64,000 nt of DNA from Rhypophila decipiens (taxonomy: Eukaryota > Ascomycota > Sordariomycetes > Sordariales > Naviculisporaceae): assembly GCA_033297075.1 (NCBI GenBank), contig MU858048.1, forward strand, positions 248,001 through 312,000, given 5' to 3'. The translations under genes and the position numbers were made by a program. The notes beneath the pieces are model-generated. The model saw nothing but the letters and a program-made list of their open reading frames with translations, searched no databases and was not told where the DNA came from. Positions 11,901 through 25,354 of this stretch are shown here, one piece after another. Position 1 is the stretch's first letter. The number at the start of each line of letters is the position of its first letter.

Positions 11901-14900
11901 GAGAGGTAAAGCAGGAACAAGGAGGAGACTGCCATGGCAAACATCACGTCGAAGAAGACAAGCCAACGAAGAGAAAAGTGTATTGTCGTCATACCTGATG
12001 GGACCTGTTTAGGCTAAAGAGAGCAAGGTAGGTTGGAGAGATGTGAGCGTTGAGAGTCGACTGTCAAACAACCGCCTATCAATCAGTGATACGACGACGC
12101 ACTTCTTTCCCAACGACACTCTGACAGGGACACGTGATATCAAATGGTAGTTATCTTGGAAATATCGGATTTATATGAAGACACTACTACAGATTGGTGT
12201 AGCCTGTCGACCGAAGTGATGTAGTATACTGGTATTGTATACTTCATCATGTCATGTTACAACCGTTGACTGTGCATGATTTGCAGTTCGGCCTTTAGAC
12301 ACGGTGAATAATTGTTGCCAAGTTCTAAGGATGTTATTCCAGTATCTCATGTTCTCGCGGTTCGCAATGTGTACACGTGTAAGTTGAACTCTGGGATTCT
12401 AAGATGAACAGGTTTGTGATGGGATAAGGACGAGGCTGGATGTGTTGTCTATGAGCGGATGGTGATATGCAGTCGACGAGCTGGCTGGCTGCGGATATCT
12501 TGGACGATCTGAGAGACTGAGACCAATATCATTCAACTGGCTGATATCTGGAGGCTGTCAACAATCAAGACTGTATATTTGAGTGAGTCCACAGAGCCAA
12601 TGCATAACCTCAGGTATATTGATTTGAGACTCTGGCAACAGCTGTCCGTTCGCAGCTTGCGGGACCTCATTGAGCTGTGGACTGGCGAGTTCGGAGAAAA
12701 GCAACAAGAAGGAGGTATTGAAAGTACACATCACCAGAACAAACTGCACTTGTACGGTGTAGTTAGTGTAATAGGGGGAGGCTAGCACAGGTGTAAGTCA
12801 AGAAGACCCAAGACCGAGTCATTAGGCAGGAGAGTCGCGGTGAACGATCAGTTAAAGCAACAAGAATCCGTTCAGAGCATTGGTCGAATCTAAGCCAGCT
12901 GGTTTAGTTCTATCTCGGACTTTAGGAGAGAATTTAATGCGGCGCGGTGCTTTTGTCAGGTCAGTCCTCGCATCCAACGATCAAAAGGGGTCAGGGGTAA
13001 CGAATGGCAGAAGGATCGGGCTATAATATGGGGCCTTGTATCCGAGGCCAGCGAAGCTGTATGGCCCTATGTGTTCAGACCGTTCAGTTCGAGGGAACGC
13101 CGACAGTACAGACTCTGTTTTACCTGATATGCTGATAGGAGTCGAGGTTGTTCTGAACTGTTGGATGGGAAACGAGACGACACAAAACCAAACACGGCTA
13201 AAAATCGGGTGACGGGCGATATCGAAACAATGGTTGGCCGGTTGGCGGCGGGGCGAGGCGGGGCGGGTACGGGACCGCAGCGCAGCTTGGGAGATCGTTA
13301 GCCTCGGCCATCGCCCGGCTCTGTGCCGGTGGACAAAGAAGACTGAAAGCCGGTGAGATGGGGTCCTTAGTATAGTGACCTAATAATAACTCGCTAATCT
13401 CGCGGAACGGCAGATGCGATGGGGAGCTAGGTACTGTATCTGGGGCCAAGAAAACGTCCGCAGTGTTGCTCCGTCCTAGGAGCCTTGGACCTCCGGCCAG
13501 ACGTATAATCACGCCTCTGGAGTCTGCCGTGGAGACAAAATGCGAGAGATCCATACGTAGTAAACAATCCGAGGTGACCACTATTGAAAGCTTGCAGGAC
13601 AACAACGCCATTAGGAGGGCTAAAAGGACGTTTTCGAGCCAAGAAAGTGGCTGACTCTCGCAATGCGAGCTTTCAGTGTGTCATGACAACCTCTTTGCCC
13701 CATTGAATGCGAAGAAAATATCAGTAGTCAGGACAACAGAGCTTGCTCCGCCTCGAAACGAAATGGATGTATTACGCCCCGTAGACATACCAAAGTATAC
13801 AACTGTAAACTATATCGATACAGAAACAAGACCAAGAAATGTGTTTTGTTCAGACACACTTACAGACTTGCTGGGTTCGTGATCCATTATAAAGGTGCTC
13901 TATTTTTGGCCCATCAGATGGGACAAAAACAAGCCACTCAAGTCAAAACAACAAAGGGGCAAACCAAAGACAGAATTTTCTTCCCTTGCGAGAACATTGG
14001 CTTGTGAAGGTTCAAAGCGGACCAGTTGGCGGTCGTTAAAGGTCGTGTTTAAGAAGTATGGTCGTTAAAAAACGGTGCAACGTGTGGATTGATGTCGTGG
14101 AGCAAAGGTCGTTGTTCTAGCCAAGACAGGATCGCCTGAGCCGAGTCTGCATTTTTTCTAGTGGCCAACTACCATAGGCCAAGCCACAATTACGCAGTGC
14201 CAGCCTTTTCTGGATGTGGGGTGGCAGCTGCCATGTGAAAGGAGTTTCTCAAATGGCCTCCTTGAAGCAGCTGTAAGTGGGAGGCTTCTGGACGTCTTTT
14301 GACTGGCTTCCCTTGCTTTTATGGGTCGGGGCTGTGTTTCAAGCAGATGGACGTTGGGGAGTTGAAGAGTGACGGCAGCTGCAAAGGAAAGGGATGAGTT
14401 CCAAAATTGGCGGTTACGTATCGTACTTCATGTTCGTATTACCCAGATCTCGTATGACACTCGAAATCAACCAGTGGCCAAACATCAATACGGAATGCAA
14501 TCAATGCCCCATGGATGATCGCTCTCAAACGGCTTCAATGGTACTGTCCGTTGCATTGTTGGCCAGGAATTGGTCGACTGTTTGTGATGTCACAGAGAAT
14601 GTGAAGAGAAAGAAAAACATGACAGCCGTGGTTGTGGTATCGACTCGCCAACAAGGGACCAGGTGCAGGATGCCAACGGGCTACGAATGACGGATTATTC
14701 CTTCAAACGACAGCACGTCTGTGCCATCACTGACAATGCGAGAAGAGGTTCAGACGGACCCTGGAATAGGCAAACCTGCCGATTAACTACTGTAGGAACA
14801 AACCCAGAGACATTGCGGCAAACCTACATACATGCCCGTTACCAGACAGCACAAGTCTTGAAAACTAGCGTTTTTAAAACCCTGGTGAAAGTTAGTGAGA

Positions 14901-15812
14901 TCATTATTGTAGACACAGTCGTTCTAAAGACTACACTACATGTATGCCATTTTATGGAGATTCCTGCAAGAAACACCCATCCATGAAACATATCTGAGAA
15001 GCATCGCGAGACCCCTTGGCGCCCTCTGGCTCCAACAAAACTGACGTAGTTGGGCAGTTTGGGTGGCCATCGGTAAAGAGCCGGGGCAACGACGAACACA
15101 ACAAAGAAAAACCGTCAAACAAGCGTGGAACCATCCAGTGGGAAGAGAAGCGGTGGAGTTAGCGGTACAGTACGGTTACAGTGGCTGTACCACCTCGTAC
15201 TACTGTCATCCGCGGGCAGGTCGGTCGCCATCCTGGCATCCAATCCATCTCCCTCCCGGTCCGCTAAAAGAAGCACCCCTGCTCGCTGAGCCACACCTCT
15301 CCCTACTTGGCCAGCCGCCGACCCTGACTTCATAATCCAGATGCCGTCTCCTGAGGTCGGTCTTGAAACCAAGTTTTGAGACCATTTTCTCTCTTTTCCC
15401 GACTCAAGAAACATCATTGTTACGGCGGGTGAATCACCCACCAAAGCATCATCTCCAGTCTCGCTTTCATCCCGCCTGTAGAAGCCAGATTCGCACCCCT
15501 CATTGATCACCAAATTTCACCAACGAGCTACCCTGACAAGATCGGATTCTTGTCAGCTGAGTGCGCGTCTCAGTTCGCCCTGTTTGTTGGTACCAGGGCG
15601 GCCACCGTCCGAATTTTCTATTGCTCTACTTTAACCAACACCAGACACTGTTGCTGGAGTCGAAAAAACCTAGACCTTTGCTCTTCTTTACCCCAGGTTT
15701 GATCGACATCCACGACCCATATTCCAAAAGCCATAGCTAGCACCGATCTCAACCTGTGCGGGACTGTCAGAAGAGCGAAGAAAAAGTTGTTTGGTAACCC
15801 ACGACCACCACC
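8967..15812. other. Long gene-free region upstream of chitin synthase and OPY2
   Basis: Nearly 6.9 kb without any frame that resembles a protein family or joins by splice sites into one. The left end should be the OPY2 promoter. The right end (about 15200-15812) is pyrimidine-rich and probably the promoter and leader of the chitin synthase gene. A short direct repeat GGTCGTTAAA occurs near 14033 and 14059. A noncoding transcript or a fast-evolving gene cannot be excluded. Confidence 0.5.
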
Positions 15813-18754
15813 ATGGCTTACCACGGCCGGGGAAATGGCTACGATGATGGCCATCCCATGCAAGAGCTGAACCCTCACAATCAGGTATGTTGTCTCTCCC
15901 CCCATCTTCATTGTCCTGGCGGAATTTCTGCTAACGACTCCGCAAACCAGCACGAACTCGACGAAGCACAATCGGCTGCTCTCCTAGCCCAAAATCAAAT
16001 GGCTTACGACGACCGCTTGGGCACAAACACCCCTCCCGTCAGACCCGTCTCGGCGTACAGTTTGACAGAATCATATGCTCCGAATGCTGCCACAACGCGA
16101 CCTGGTGTCGGCGGAGGAGCCCCTCAGGTGCCATACCACAGTGAATATGCTGGAGCCCAGGATCCATACTACCGTCTTGATCTCTCGACGGATCCCGCGT
16201 ATGGAATGTCTCAGGATAACACGGAAGACAGCTGGATCCAGCGCCAGCAGCCCAATGCCGCTCCTTCGGGCGGGCTCAAGCGCTACGCGACCAGAAAAGT
16301 GAAGCTGGTTCAAGGTTCCGTCCTCAGTATCGATTACCCCGTGCCCAGCGCCATCAGGAATGCCGTGCAGCCGCAATATCGAGATATGGAAGGGAACAAC
16401 GAGGAGTTTACCAAGATGCGCTACACAGCTGCTACTTGCGACCCTAATGACTTCACGCTCAAGAACGGTTACGATCTCCGGCCCCGAATCTACAACCGTC
16501 ACACCGAGCTTCTGATTGCCATCACTTACTACAACGAAGACAAGGTCCTTCTTTCGAGAACGCTTCACGGCGTGATGCAAAACATCAGAGACATTGTGAA
16601 CTTGAAGAAGTCATCGTTCTGGAACAAGGGCGGCCCGGCTTGGCAAAAGATTGTGGTCTGTTTGGTGTTCGACGGCATTGAAAAGGTGGACAAGAATGTG
16701 CTGGACGTGCTGGCCACTATCGGTGTTTACCAGGACGGTGTGGTCAAGAAGGATGTCAATGGAAACGAGACTGTTGCCCACATCTTCGAGTACACTACGC
16801 AGCTTTCGGTGACGCCCAGCCAGCAACTCATTCGACCCGTGGACGACAGCCCGTCAACACTCCCACCCGTGCAGTTTATCTTCTGTTTGAAGCAGAAGAA
16901 CAGCAAGAAGATCAATTCCCACAGATGGCTCTTCAATGCGTTTGGGCGCATCCTCAACCCCGAAGTTTGCATCTTGCTGGATGCCGGAACCAAGCCCAGC
17001 CCCAAGTCGCTGCTTGCTCTATGGGAAGGCTTCTATAACGACAAAGATCTCGGCGGCGCGTGCGGTGAAATTCACGCTATGTTAGGTAGGTGCCGATTTT
17101 TGCATACCCTCACTCTTTGCATTACATCTAGAATCGCATGCTAACATATCTGATGAAATAGGGAAGGGTGGCAAGAAGCTGATCAACCCCTTGGTTGCCG
17201 TCCAAAACTTTGAGTACAAGATCTCCAACATTCTGGACAAACCCCTCGAAAGCGCGTTCGGCTACGTCAGTGTCCTGCCCGGCGCTTTCTCCGCGTACCG
17301 GTATCGGGCGATCTGTGGGCGTCCTCTGGAGCAGTACTTCCACGGTGATCACACCCTGTCCAAGATCTTGGGCAAAAAGGGTATCGAGGGAATGAACATT
17401 TTCAAGAAGAACATGTTCTTGGCCGAGGATCGTATCCTCTGCTTCGAGCTGGTCGCCAAGGCGGGTCAAAAGTGGCATCTCAGCTACATCAAGGCAGCCA
17501 AGGGTGAGACCGACGTGCCCGAAGGTGCTCCCGAATTCATCAGCCAGCGTCGTCGTTGGTTGAACGGTTCTTTCGCCGCCAGTTTGTACTCGCTGATGCA
17601 TTTCGGGCGCATGTACAAGAGCGGTCACAACCTCATCCGCATGTTCTTCTTCCATGTTCAGCTCATCTACAACATCCTCAACGTCATCTTCACCTGGTTC
17701 TCACTTGCTTCTTACTGGCTCACTACCACTGTCATCATGGACCTCGTCGGTAATCCAGTCCCATCTTCTGCATCCACCTCTGAGCATCACGGTTGGCCAT
17801 TTGGCGACTCGGTAACGCCCATCTTCAACGCGGTCCTCAAGTACCTCTACCTCGCATTCGTCATCTTGCAGTTCATTTTGGCTCTTGGTAACCGTCCAAA
17901 GGGCTCAAAGTACACCTACATCACCTCGTTCATCGTCTTTGCACTCATCCAGACTTACATTCTTATTCTCTCGGGCTATCTCGTTGCCAGGGCCTTGTCC
18001 GGCGATCTCTCTCAACAGCTGAACTTTGACAATGCCGCTGACGCGATGCAATCCCTGTTTGGTGGTTCTGGCGCCGCGGGCGTTATTCTAGTTGCTCTGG
18101 TCACCATCTACGGTCTTTACTTCATCGCTTCGTTCATGTATCTCGACCCATGGCACATGTTCCACTCGTTCCCTTACTACATGCTGCTCATGTCGACATA
18201 CATCAACATTTTGATGGTCTACGCCTTCAACAACTGGCACGATGTGTCTTGGGGTACCAAGGGATCGGACAAGAACGACGCACTCCCATCGGCCGCTGTC
18301 AGCAAGGGTGAAAAGGATGAGAATGTCGTGGAGGAAATCGACAAGCCCCAAGAAGATATTGATCAGCAGTTTGAGGCGACTGTCAAGCGTGCACTGGCAC
18401 CGTATAAGGACGAAGAGAAGCCTGAGCCCAAGGATCTTGAGGACTCGTACAAATCCTTCAGAACCATGTTGGTGGTATCCTGGCTGTTCTCGAACTGCTT
18501 GTTGGCGGTCGTGATCACGAGCGACAACTTCAACTCCTTTGGCATTGGGGTATGTTTACTTTCCCCTTGTTTCTTTGTTTGCCTTGATGATCGTACTGAC
18601 AATTTTCTTTTATTAGCAAACTGCATCTGGAAGAACTGCTGCCTTCTTCAAATTCCTCCTCTTTGCGACTGCGGGTCTGTCCGTCGTCCGGTTTATCGGC
18701 TTCCTATGGTTCCTTGGTAGGACAGGAATCATGTGCTGCTTTGCCCGACGCTGA
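15813..18754 (+). CDS. chs-1: Class III chitin synthase
   Basis: A plasma-membrane glycosyltransferase (family 2) that polymerises UDP-GlcNAc into chitin for the hyphal wall. Exons are 15813-15884, 15951-17085, 17162-18549 and 18617-18754 (910 aa, normal for the class). The start sits in a good context (CACCATGG). A Gln/Pro-rich cytosolic N-terminus leads to the chitin synthase 1 domain: [63 protein letters not shown] (catalytic acidic region) and the product-binding QRRRW. About seven membrane helices follow, and the protein ends with [18 protein letters not shown]. Class III is assigned from the continuous match over the domain and the short divergent N-terminus without a myosin head. Gene symbol follows Neurospora usage and is tentative. 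Confidence 0.95.
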
Positions 18755-20171
18755 GACAGACCATATGGTCAACAACACCCCCCCTATCCCCCCAAAATTG
18801 CATCTGGCTTTAATTTTCTTCGGCACATGTGTTCATGCTACGGCCTGCATTTTAGAGAGCAGCAATGGATGGGTTTTTTTGCTACGATCTTGCTCAGTTC
18901 CAGCAAGTTTCGGCCATGTCAATACCATTGTAGGAGTGCTTGGTCTTTTTCCTTTAAATCGTGAGAGCCGGCAACTGGTGGAAAGGAGAATAATATAAAA
19001 GGGTTATTAAGGAAAGAAGATATTACTTTTGGGTGCTTGGGTTAGTGGCTTACGGGTTCTTTTCTGAATCTCCTGTTCGGCTTCTCTGTTAATCATACTC
19101 AATCGATGTATATTAATAAAATTGACCGGCTGGCGTGTTTTTTTCGGTATGTTTATGCTGCGACTGGGTGAAGAGGTATCTGGAATACGCATTCCCTGGT
19201 TTTTACTTATTTGCACAGGGGCTTGATAAACAGGCACGACCACTTTCATACGCAGGCACCAGTCCAATTTTACTTCTAGCAAGTCAAGGCATTTATTCCT
19301 GCGTGCCTTTGCATATCATGCCGGCCCCTGAGACTTGAGACCTGAGCTAAAAAGGTCTCTTTGGAAGAAAGGAGGTCTGAACTTCATGGCAGGCGACGTT
19401 GAAGATGCAGTATAAGCGTTGTAAGAAATCACTACACGCCTTCAAATTCAACGCTGTAGGTTATAAAAGCTTCGCTCCTCTGTATGTCTTCTTTTCTCTC
19501 AGCCCTTGAGACAAGCATCGTATGTGTGTGATTTTGAAAGATAAGGGCTGTGTTAGCATTTCCAGAGCCCTTTAACCTTGTTAAGCACCTTATTTGGAGT
19601 ATTAATGGGAACGATTTCGGCACTCTTTCGCAGAACAGATTCACGAGGTGAAAGAGAGCCCTTAGAACGGTGTCCATGACTAAGCAAAAGTCTCGAGGCC
19701 TTGGCATCCGAACCTAAACCGTTTGTCAGACAAGCAGACAACCGAAAACTTGGCAAAACTTTGAGGATCGACCGCCCGACCAGGCAACCCCTCCCCCTCC
19801 AATCTCCTAGCCCACCTTATATACTTCCTCCATTTCGACATTCAGAAGGTTGTCGAATCACGAAAGACGACTCCTACCTTTCTACAAAAATAGACCCATC
19901 AGTTGAATATCCCTTTTATCCTCCTCGAACTTCGAGACAACCACGACTATCCTCCTAGTCACCCCGCAATCAGCCCAAGACACGCCTGGATCACACGATC
20001 TGAATCATCACCAGCAGTGACGACCTACTTCTCGAAAGGCTTCCTCTTCCTTGTACAGCAGAACACAGGCGCACACATTTCGCGATCTGAACTTATTATC
20101 TGACATTGTCCAACCATCAGCAAATCCTAAAAGGAGCGGACCGGCGGAGGTCCCTGTGATAGTTGCCCAAG
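18755..20171. other. Intergenic between chitin synthase and UBC12
   Basis: Chitin synthase 3' UTR, then the UBC12 upstream region (C-rich from about 19770). No coding frame with family resemblance. Confidence 0.5.
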
Positions 20172-20964
20172 ATGCTGAAGATATGGTCTATGGTACGTAT
20201 TCACAGATCATCCTGGAGATGTCTTGCACTGCTTGGGAGCGCTCTGGATACCCTCAGACATGACTAACAAGCCTGCGATTCTACAGAAAAAGGAACAACA
20301 AAAGGCTGAAAATGCCGAAGGTACCGCGGCGGGTGGCAAGAAGAAGAAGGTCACGGCGGCACAACTACGGGTGCAAAAAGGTATGAATGACTTCTCTGTG
20401 TTTTTGCTGGAATCTTGCTTGTTTTGAGAACCAGCCTCATGTCCCGCTAGCTTCTACAGTTGATCAGGAACCGTCAGAAGACGTATCAGTCACGGCCACT
20501 AACGGTTCTTCACCACGACAGATCTATCCGAGCTCTCCCTAGGCACAACAATGAAGACCGAGTTCCCAGACCCCGACGACATCCTGAGTTTTATTCTCTA
20601 CATCGAGCCCGACGAGGGCATGTACCGAGGCGGCCGCTTCAGCTTCACGTTCAATATCACGCCCAACTTCCCCCACGAGCCGCCTAAAGTCCAGTGCCGC
20701 GAAAAGATATACCACCCTAATATAGACCTCGAGGGGAAAGTCTGTCTGAATATTCTGAGAGAGGACTGGAAGCCCGTACTCAACCTGAACGCTGTCATAG
20801 TGGGACTACAGTTCTTGTTCCTCGAGCCCAACGCCAGCGATCCGCTGAATAAGGATGCTGCCGAGGATTTGCGCTCGAACAGAGAAGGCTTCAAGAGGAA
20901 CGTCCGAACTGCAATGAGCGGGGGTAGTGTCAAAGGCCAGACTTTTGAGAGGGTAACGAAATAG
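20172..20964 (+). CDS. ubc12: NEDD8-conjugating enzyme E2 (Ubc12/UBE2M)
   Basis: Transfers NEDD8/Rub1 to cullins and so activates SCF-type ubiquitin ligases. Exons are 20172-20192, 20287-20380 and 20522-20964 (185 aa). The first exon encodes only MLKIWSM, the family's acetylated docking peptide for the DCN1 co-E3 and the NEDD8 E1. A Lys-rich linker precedes the UBC fold. IYHPNIDLEGKVCLNILR contains the active-site Cys (about residue 113) with the HPN motif nearby, followed by EDWKPVLNLN. The length matches the family (about 183). The tiny first exon fixes the start, because the next Met would lose the docking peptide. Confidence is high. Confidence 0.95.
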
Positions 20965-22212
20965 AGCATTGGTAACTCGAACACCGGGCTCAAAGCGGAA
21001 GTGCCTCTGTTCTGGTATTACGAGATCTGGGCCTGACCGAGAGATCATGGGCAATCTACTGTTTTGAGGGTGGGCGGACATGAATAGACTGGGAACAATG
21101 GCCCTGATGGAATCGCCGCGGTTTGAGGCAGTCTGGGGAGCCGGATATGGGCATGGCATGGAATCGGCATAGATGCGAGCATCTTTTGCGGCGTTCATGT
21201 TCACACGATGACATTAATGAATTTTGGTTGCTATTTCATTCATTTTCTCCTAGTTACGGGTCTGGTAATTCTTTCCTTATTGAATGTCCAATATTCCCCC
21301 TACATATGGCGTATCCTCTTGCCTGTGCTATCACTACATAGATTGTGACCACACTACGTAGCGGGCTTGAAGCAACTTCCCTGTTTGGCGGTTGAGGCTT
21401 GCTCGAGCTTGGAAGATCGACATGCAGCACGAGTCTAAATACCACGATGCATTCATTCCTGCCTGTGAGTCAACCCGAGGTCGGATAGTGAAATCCGCCT
21501 CATTCAGCAAGATGACTCGATTTCAGCAGAGAATCTGGGAACATCCGCTTTCGGGTAATATGACGAGATGGCCGGCCTCCGCATCGCGCATCTGGCCCTG
21601 GTGCTCCGATGCTGCTGAGCTCCGTCCTGCCTCCGATGCTCTCGTCGGGTGGATTGCGTTCGGCATGCACATGTTTACAGAGCTGGTGGGCTCCACGATC
21701 TGCTCCAGCTCATTATTTCGGGAACAAGTTAAAAACGGCCTAGCCGGACCCGTGTCTTGGACAAATCTTGAATATGGGGCAGGTTGTTGGGGTTTTGATG
21801 GCCCGAGCTGACTCGGAGTTTTTGGGTGAGCAAGGTGAGATCTTGTCAACTGTCAGTGACTGTCCAGTCAGCGCCATCCCCCGCTGTTACGGCAACATGG
21901 TGTGGTTCAGGGGACGGTTTCGTGGGGTCCGCACCGCCCCCCAGATTCAGCCGGCCAACCACGGGTCCCGGACAATCAGCTCCCAGTCCCAGTCTGGCCC
22001 ACAACCAGTTGGCAGGCAGTCCCTGCACCGGCCGAAGTCGGGGGGGTGCTAACAAAAAATTCTGACCCGCATATCGGTGCAAGCTAGGCCCAGAAAGCTT
22101 TCAAACCCTTCGAGACGGTGAACGATAAAACCTTCGAGCTCCCAATTCCCACCACAACAAACTTTCTTCCCAAAATCCTCATTCTCCACTCCCATATACC
22201 CCTTTCCCTCCC
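20965..22212. other. Intergenic, UBC12 3' region and ILV5 promoter
   Basis: No gene supported. The last 150 bases before the ILV5 start are C/T-rich, as in strong fungal promoters. TGACTC cores occur at about 21512 and 21809, near-matches to the CPC1/Gcn4 site TGACTCA. Confidence 0.45.
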
Positions 22213-23658
22213 ATGAAAATGGCCTCCAGAAGCTTTTCCAAAGCGCTTCGCTCCCCATTGGGCCGCCAATTGGCGTCGCCTGCTGTCCAGAGACGCACCT
22301 TTGTCTCTGCCCTCAACGCCGCTGTTCGCCCAGCTGCTGTTGCTGCTTCCCGCACCGCTGCCGGCCCTGCCCAACAGCAGGTCCGTGGCGTCAAGACAAT
22401 TGACTTCGCTGGCTCGAAGGAGGATGTCTGGGGTGAGTTCGGAGCTTCAATTGAGCTGTCGAAATTGAGTGTCCTAGCTGACTGGGTTTTCCCTACCTTG
22501 TACAGAGCGTTCTGACTGGCCCAAGGAGAAGCTCTTGGTGAGTCATTTCCAACCTCAATTGAAAGCTCCCTTTGACATGACATGGACTAACCTGGTATTT
22601 CCCCTACTCAGGATTACTTCAAGAACGACACCCTCGCCCTTATTGGCTACGGCTCCCAAGGTCATGGTCAGGGCCTTAACCTCCGTGACAACGGCCTCAA
22701 CGTCATCGTTGGTGTGCGCAAGAACGGAAAGTCGTGGAAGGATGCCATCCAAGATGGCTGGGTCCCCGGCAAGAACCTTTTCGAGGTCGATGAGGCCATC
22801 AACAAGGGTACCATCGTCATGAACCTCCTCTCCGATGCTGCCCAGTCTGAGACCTGGCCCGCCATCAAGCCTTTGATCACCAAGGGCAAGGTACGTGCAC
22901 CAAACAAAAACGTCACCCTTCAATTTTGTGTGGACCGGAAGACACTAACCCAGTCCGATTGATAGACCCTCTACTTCTCTCACGGCTTCTCTCCCGTCTT
23001 CAAGGACCAGACCAAGGTCGATGTCCCCACCGATGTCGACGTGATCCTCGTCGCCCCCAAGGGTTCCGGCCGTACCGTCCGCTCCCTCTTCCGCGAGGGC
23101 CGCGGTATCAACTCCTCCTTCGCCGTCTTCCAGGATGTCACTGGCAAGGCCCAGGAGAAGGCCATCGCTCTCGGTGTTGCCGTCGGCTCTGGCTACCTCT
23201 ACAAGACCACCTTTGAGAAGGAGGTCTACTCTGACCTCTACGGTGAGCGCGGCTGCCTCATGGGCGGTATCCACGGTATGTTCCTCGCCCAGTACGAGGT
23301 TCTCCGTGAGCGTGGCCACAGCCCCAGCGAGGCCTTCAACGAGACCGTTGAGGAGGCTACCCAGTCTCTGTACCCCTTGATTGGTGCCCACGGCATGGAC
23401 TGGATGTTCGACGCCTGCTCCACCACCGCCCGCCGTGGTGCCATCGACTGGACCCCCAAGTTCAAGGATGCCCTCAAGCCCGTCTTCAACAACCTCTATG
23501 ACTCTGTCATCACTGGTGAGGAGACCAAGCGCTCGCTCGAGTACAACTCCCAGCCCGACTACCGTGAGAAGTACGAGAAGGAGCTTGAGGAGATCCGCAA
23601 CCTAGAGATCTGGCGGGCCGGCAAGGCCGTCCGCGCTCTCCGCCCCGAGAACAACTAA
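22213..23658 (+). CDS. ilv5: Ketol-acid reductoisomerase, mitochondrial
   Basis: Catalyses the NADPH-dependent rearrangement and reduction of acetolactate or acetohydroxybutyrate, the second common step of valine and isoleucine synthesis in mitochondria. Exons are 22213-22432, 22506-22537, 22612-22890 and 22966-23658 (407 aa). The N-terminal 60 residues are rich in Arg, Ser and Ala with almost no acids, a matrix-targeting sequence. GYGSQGHGQGLNLRDNG is the nucleotide-binding loop. GLMGGIHG-like RGCLMGGIHGMF and the ETVEEATQSLYPLI helix belong to the knotted catalytic domain. It ends with EIWRAGKAVRALRPENN. The second Met (22219) is an alternative start. Codon use is strongly C-ending in the body, as expected for a highly expressed gene. 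Confidence 0.96.
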
Positions 23659-24054
23659 ACAGGGGTTGAGTGATGTGGTGATGGTTTATTGCTTTTCTGC
23701 GCGCGTTTCTCCTTTCAATACTCACACGGTGGTCGCAAAAGGGATGGGATACCTCGGTGCGTTTCGGTAAACAAAAAAGGGAACTGGACAACTGGACAAA
23801 AGCCTTTTTCGTTTCCGTTCAAATTTTATGGGGGTGGGGGTTTTCTGTTTTCTTTCTAAGCACCTTTGGAAAGGAACGTGTATATAAATTAATTAGGGAT
23901 ATGGGCTGGGCTTCAAGGCTGGTTAGGTGCCGGCCTTTGCTGATTTTCAAGTTGATCTTTTTTCTTTTTCAATGCAAGCCATTTGTTTGATATTGCCTAG
24001 GTACTCTTCGGTTCTGTCTCCTCTATGTGGCACTGGCTCCATGTTATGTTTATG
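23659..24054. other. Convergent intergenic region
   Basis: T-rich stretch between the ILV5 stop and the stop of the minus-strand PLP enzyme. It probably consists of two 3' UTRs. Nothing else seen. Confidence 0.55.
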
Positions 24055-25354
24055 TTATGCACCGTTTAGGAGATCACCGAGTTTCCCCAAATCTATATTA
24101 CCACCGCTAAAGATGACTCCAATATCCCAACCTTCCTCGCCAGCCTCCTTCTCGACCATGGCCCGGAAGTACTCATTATACAGACAAACGGCCAGGGGGA
24201 CGACAGCACTCGGCTCAACAACCAGCTTCATCCTCTCGTAGACCAACTTAAGGGCAGACTTGATCTGGTCTTCGGTAACACTGTACATGCCCGAGACGAG
24301 CATCCTCTCGTAGATGATGGACCAGGGGATCTTGCCCACGGGGGTGCGTAGTCCGTCGCCTATGGTCAGGGACTTGACTGTCTCTATGCGCACTGCATCG
24401 GTCGGGTGCGAGTTGTAGGCCCGGGTGCAGTCATCTGCCCCTTCGTAAGAGGGCTCTGAGCCAAAGACTTTGATGGGGAGCCCGGAGCAAGAGAGGGCTG
24501 TTCCTGAGAGGAGACCGCCTCCACCGCAGGGGGTTATGATTGCGTTTAGGGATCGTTCTTTTTGGGAGGAAGATAAAGAGGTGTAAGGGGGGTTTGGCGA
24601 GGAGAGGGATTCAGAGACTTGGTCTTGTAGCTCGAGGGACGCGGTGCCTTGGCCGCAGATTATGTCGGGGTGGTCGTAGGGCGGGATCAAAACGGCACCG
24701 GTGGAGGCGATTACCGAGGCGGTGACGGCTTCTCGTTCTACGGAGGTTGATCCGGAGAAGGTTATTTTTGCGCCGTAGCCGCGGGTTGCGTTTACCTTTG
24801 GGATGGGCGAGATGGAGGGCATTACTATGTAAGCTGGGATCTGGTTTACTTGGGCTGCTAGAGAGAGGGCTTGGGCGTGGTTCCCTGGGGGGTATGTTAG
24901 TCTTAAGGATAGGGAAATAAGAATAAGTGAAAGGGGACTGGTTGATAGGAGCTAGTTGATGCTCATAACAACAAAGTAATGAGAGTAACAACCCCCTATC
25001 CAAGAATAAGTACTCACCAGAGCTATGCGTAACAACACCCTTCTCCTTTCCACCCGACTCCAGCCAACCCGGAGTCTGCTTGAGTTTCTCAATGGCATGG
25101 AATGCACCCCGCGCCTTGAACGCCCCGATCCGCTGAAAGTTCTCGCACTTGAACCAGAGCCGCATGACGGGCCGGGCCGGGGTTCGGCCGGCCCACTCGG
25201 TGCCTTCCAGTTCGGCAGGCGTCCGGGGTATAGAGGCCAGTTTCGAGATGGTGGTATTGGTCAACACTGGGGTCTTGTGGACGTAGGGCTCTATTAGCTT
25301 GTGAGCCGCTACTACCGACTCGCGGGTGAGCTGTGGAATGGCCGGGTCGGACAT
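24055..25354 (-). CDS. Serine racemase / threonine dehydratase-like PLP enzyme
   Basis: A fold-type II PLP enzyme that racemises or deaminates serine, threonine or 3-hydroxyaspartate. Two exons, 25354-25018 and 24884-24055 (388 aa). GAFKARGAF holds the PLP lysine (Lys80). The splice junction restores SSGNHAQAL. The phosphate-binding glycine loop is CGGGGLLSG, and the C-terminal SGGNIDL binds the pyridine ring. There is no C-terminal ACT-like regulatory domain, which separates it from biosynthetic threonine deaminase (ILV1) and favours the serine racemase/SRY1 type. An insertion of about 25 residues between TNTTISKLAS and FKCENFQ is longer than in most relatives. It converges with ILV5, but a shared branched-chain role is not implied. 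Exact substrate is uncertain. Confidence 0.88.

Noticed and set aside
20968..20985. tRNA T-arm-like sequence on the minus strand
   Set aside because: Only a TTCGA core with a weak stem; no A box, anticodon arm or acceptor stem around it.
21509..21815. Two TGACTC cores upstream of ILV5 as CPC1/Gcn4 sites
   Set aside because: Neither is a full TGACTCA and they lie 400-700 bp from the start, so they are not supported as separate features.
22555..23391. Several long minus-strand frames opposite ILV5
   Set aside because: Antisense shadows caused by C-ending codon bias in a highly expressed gene.
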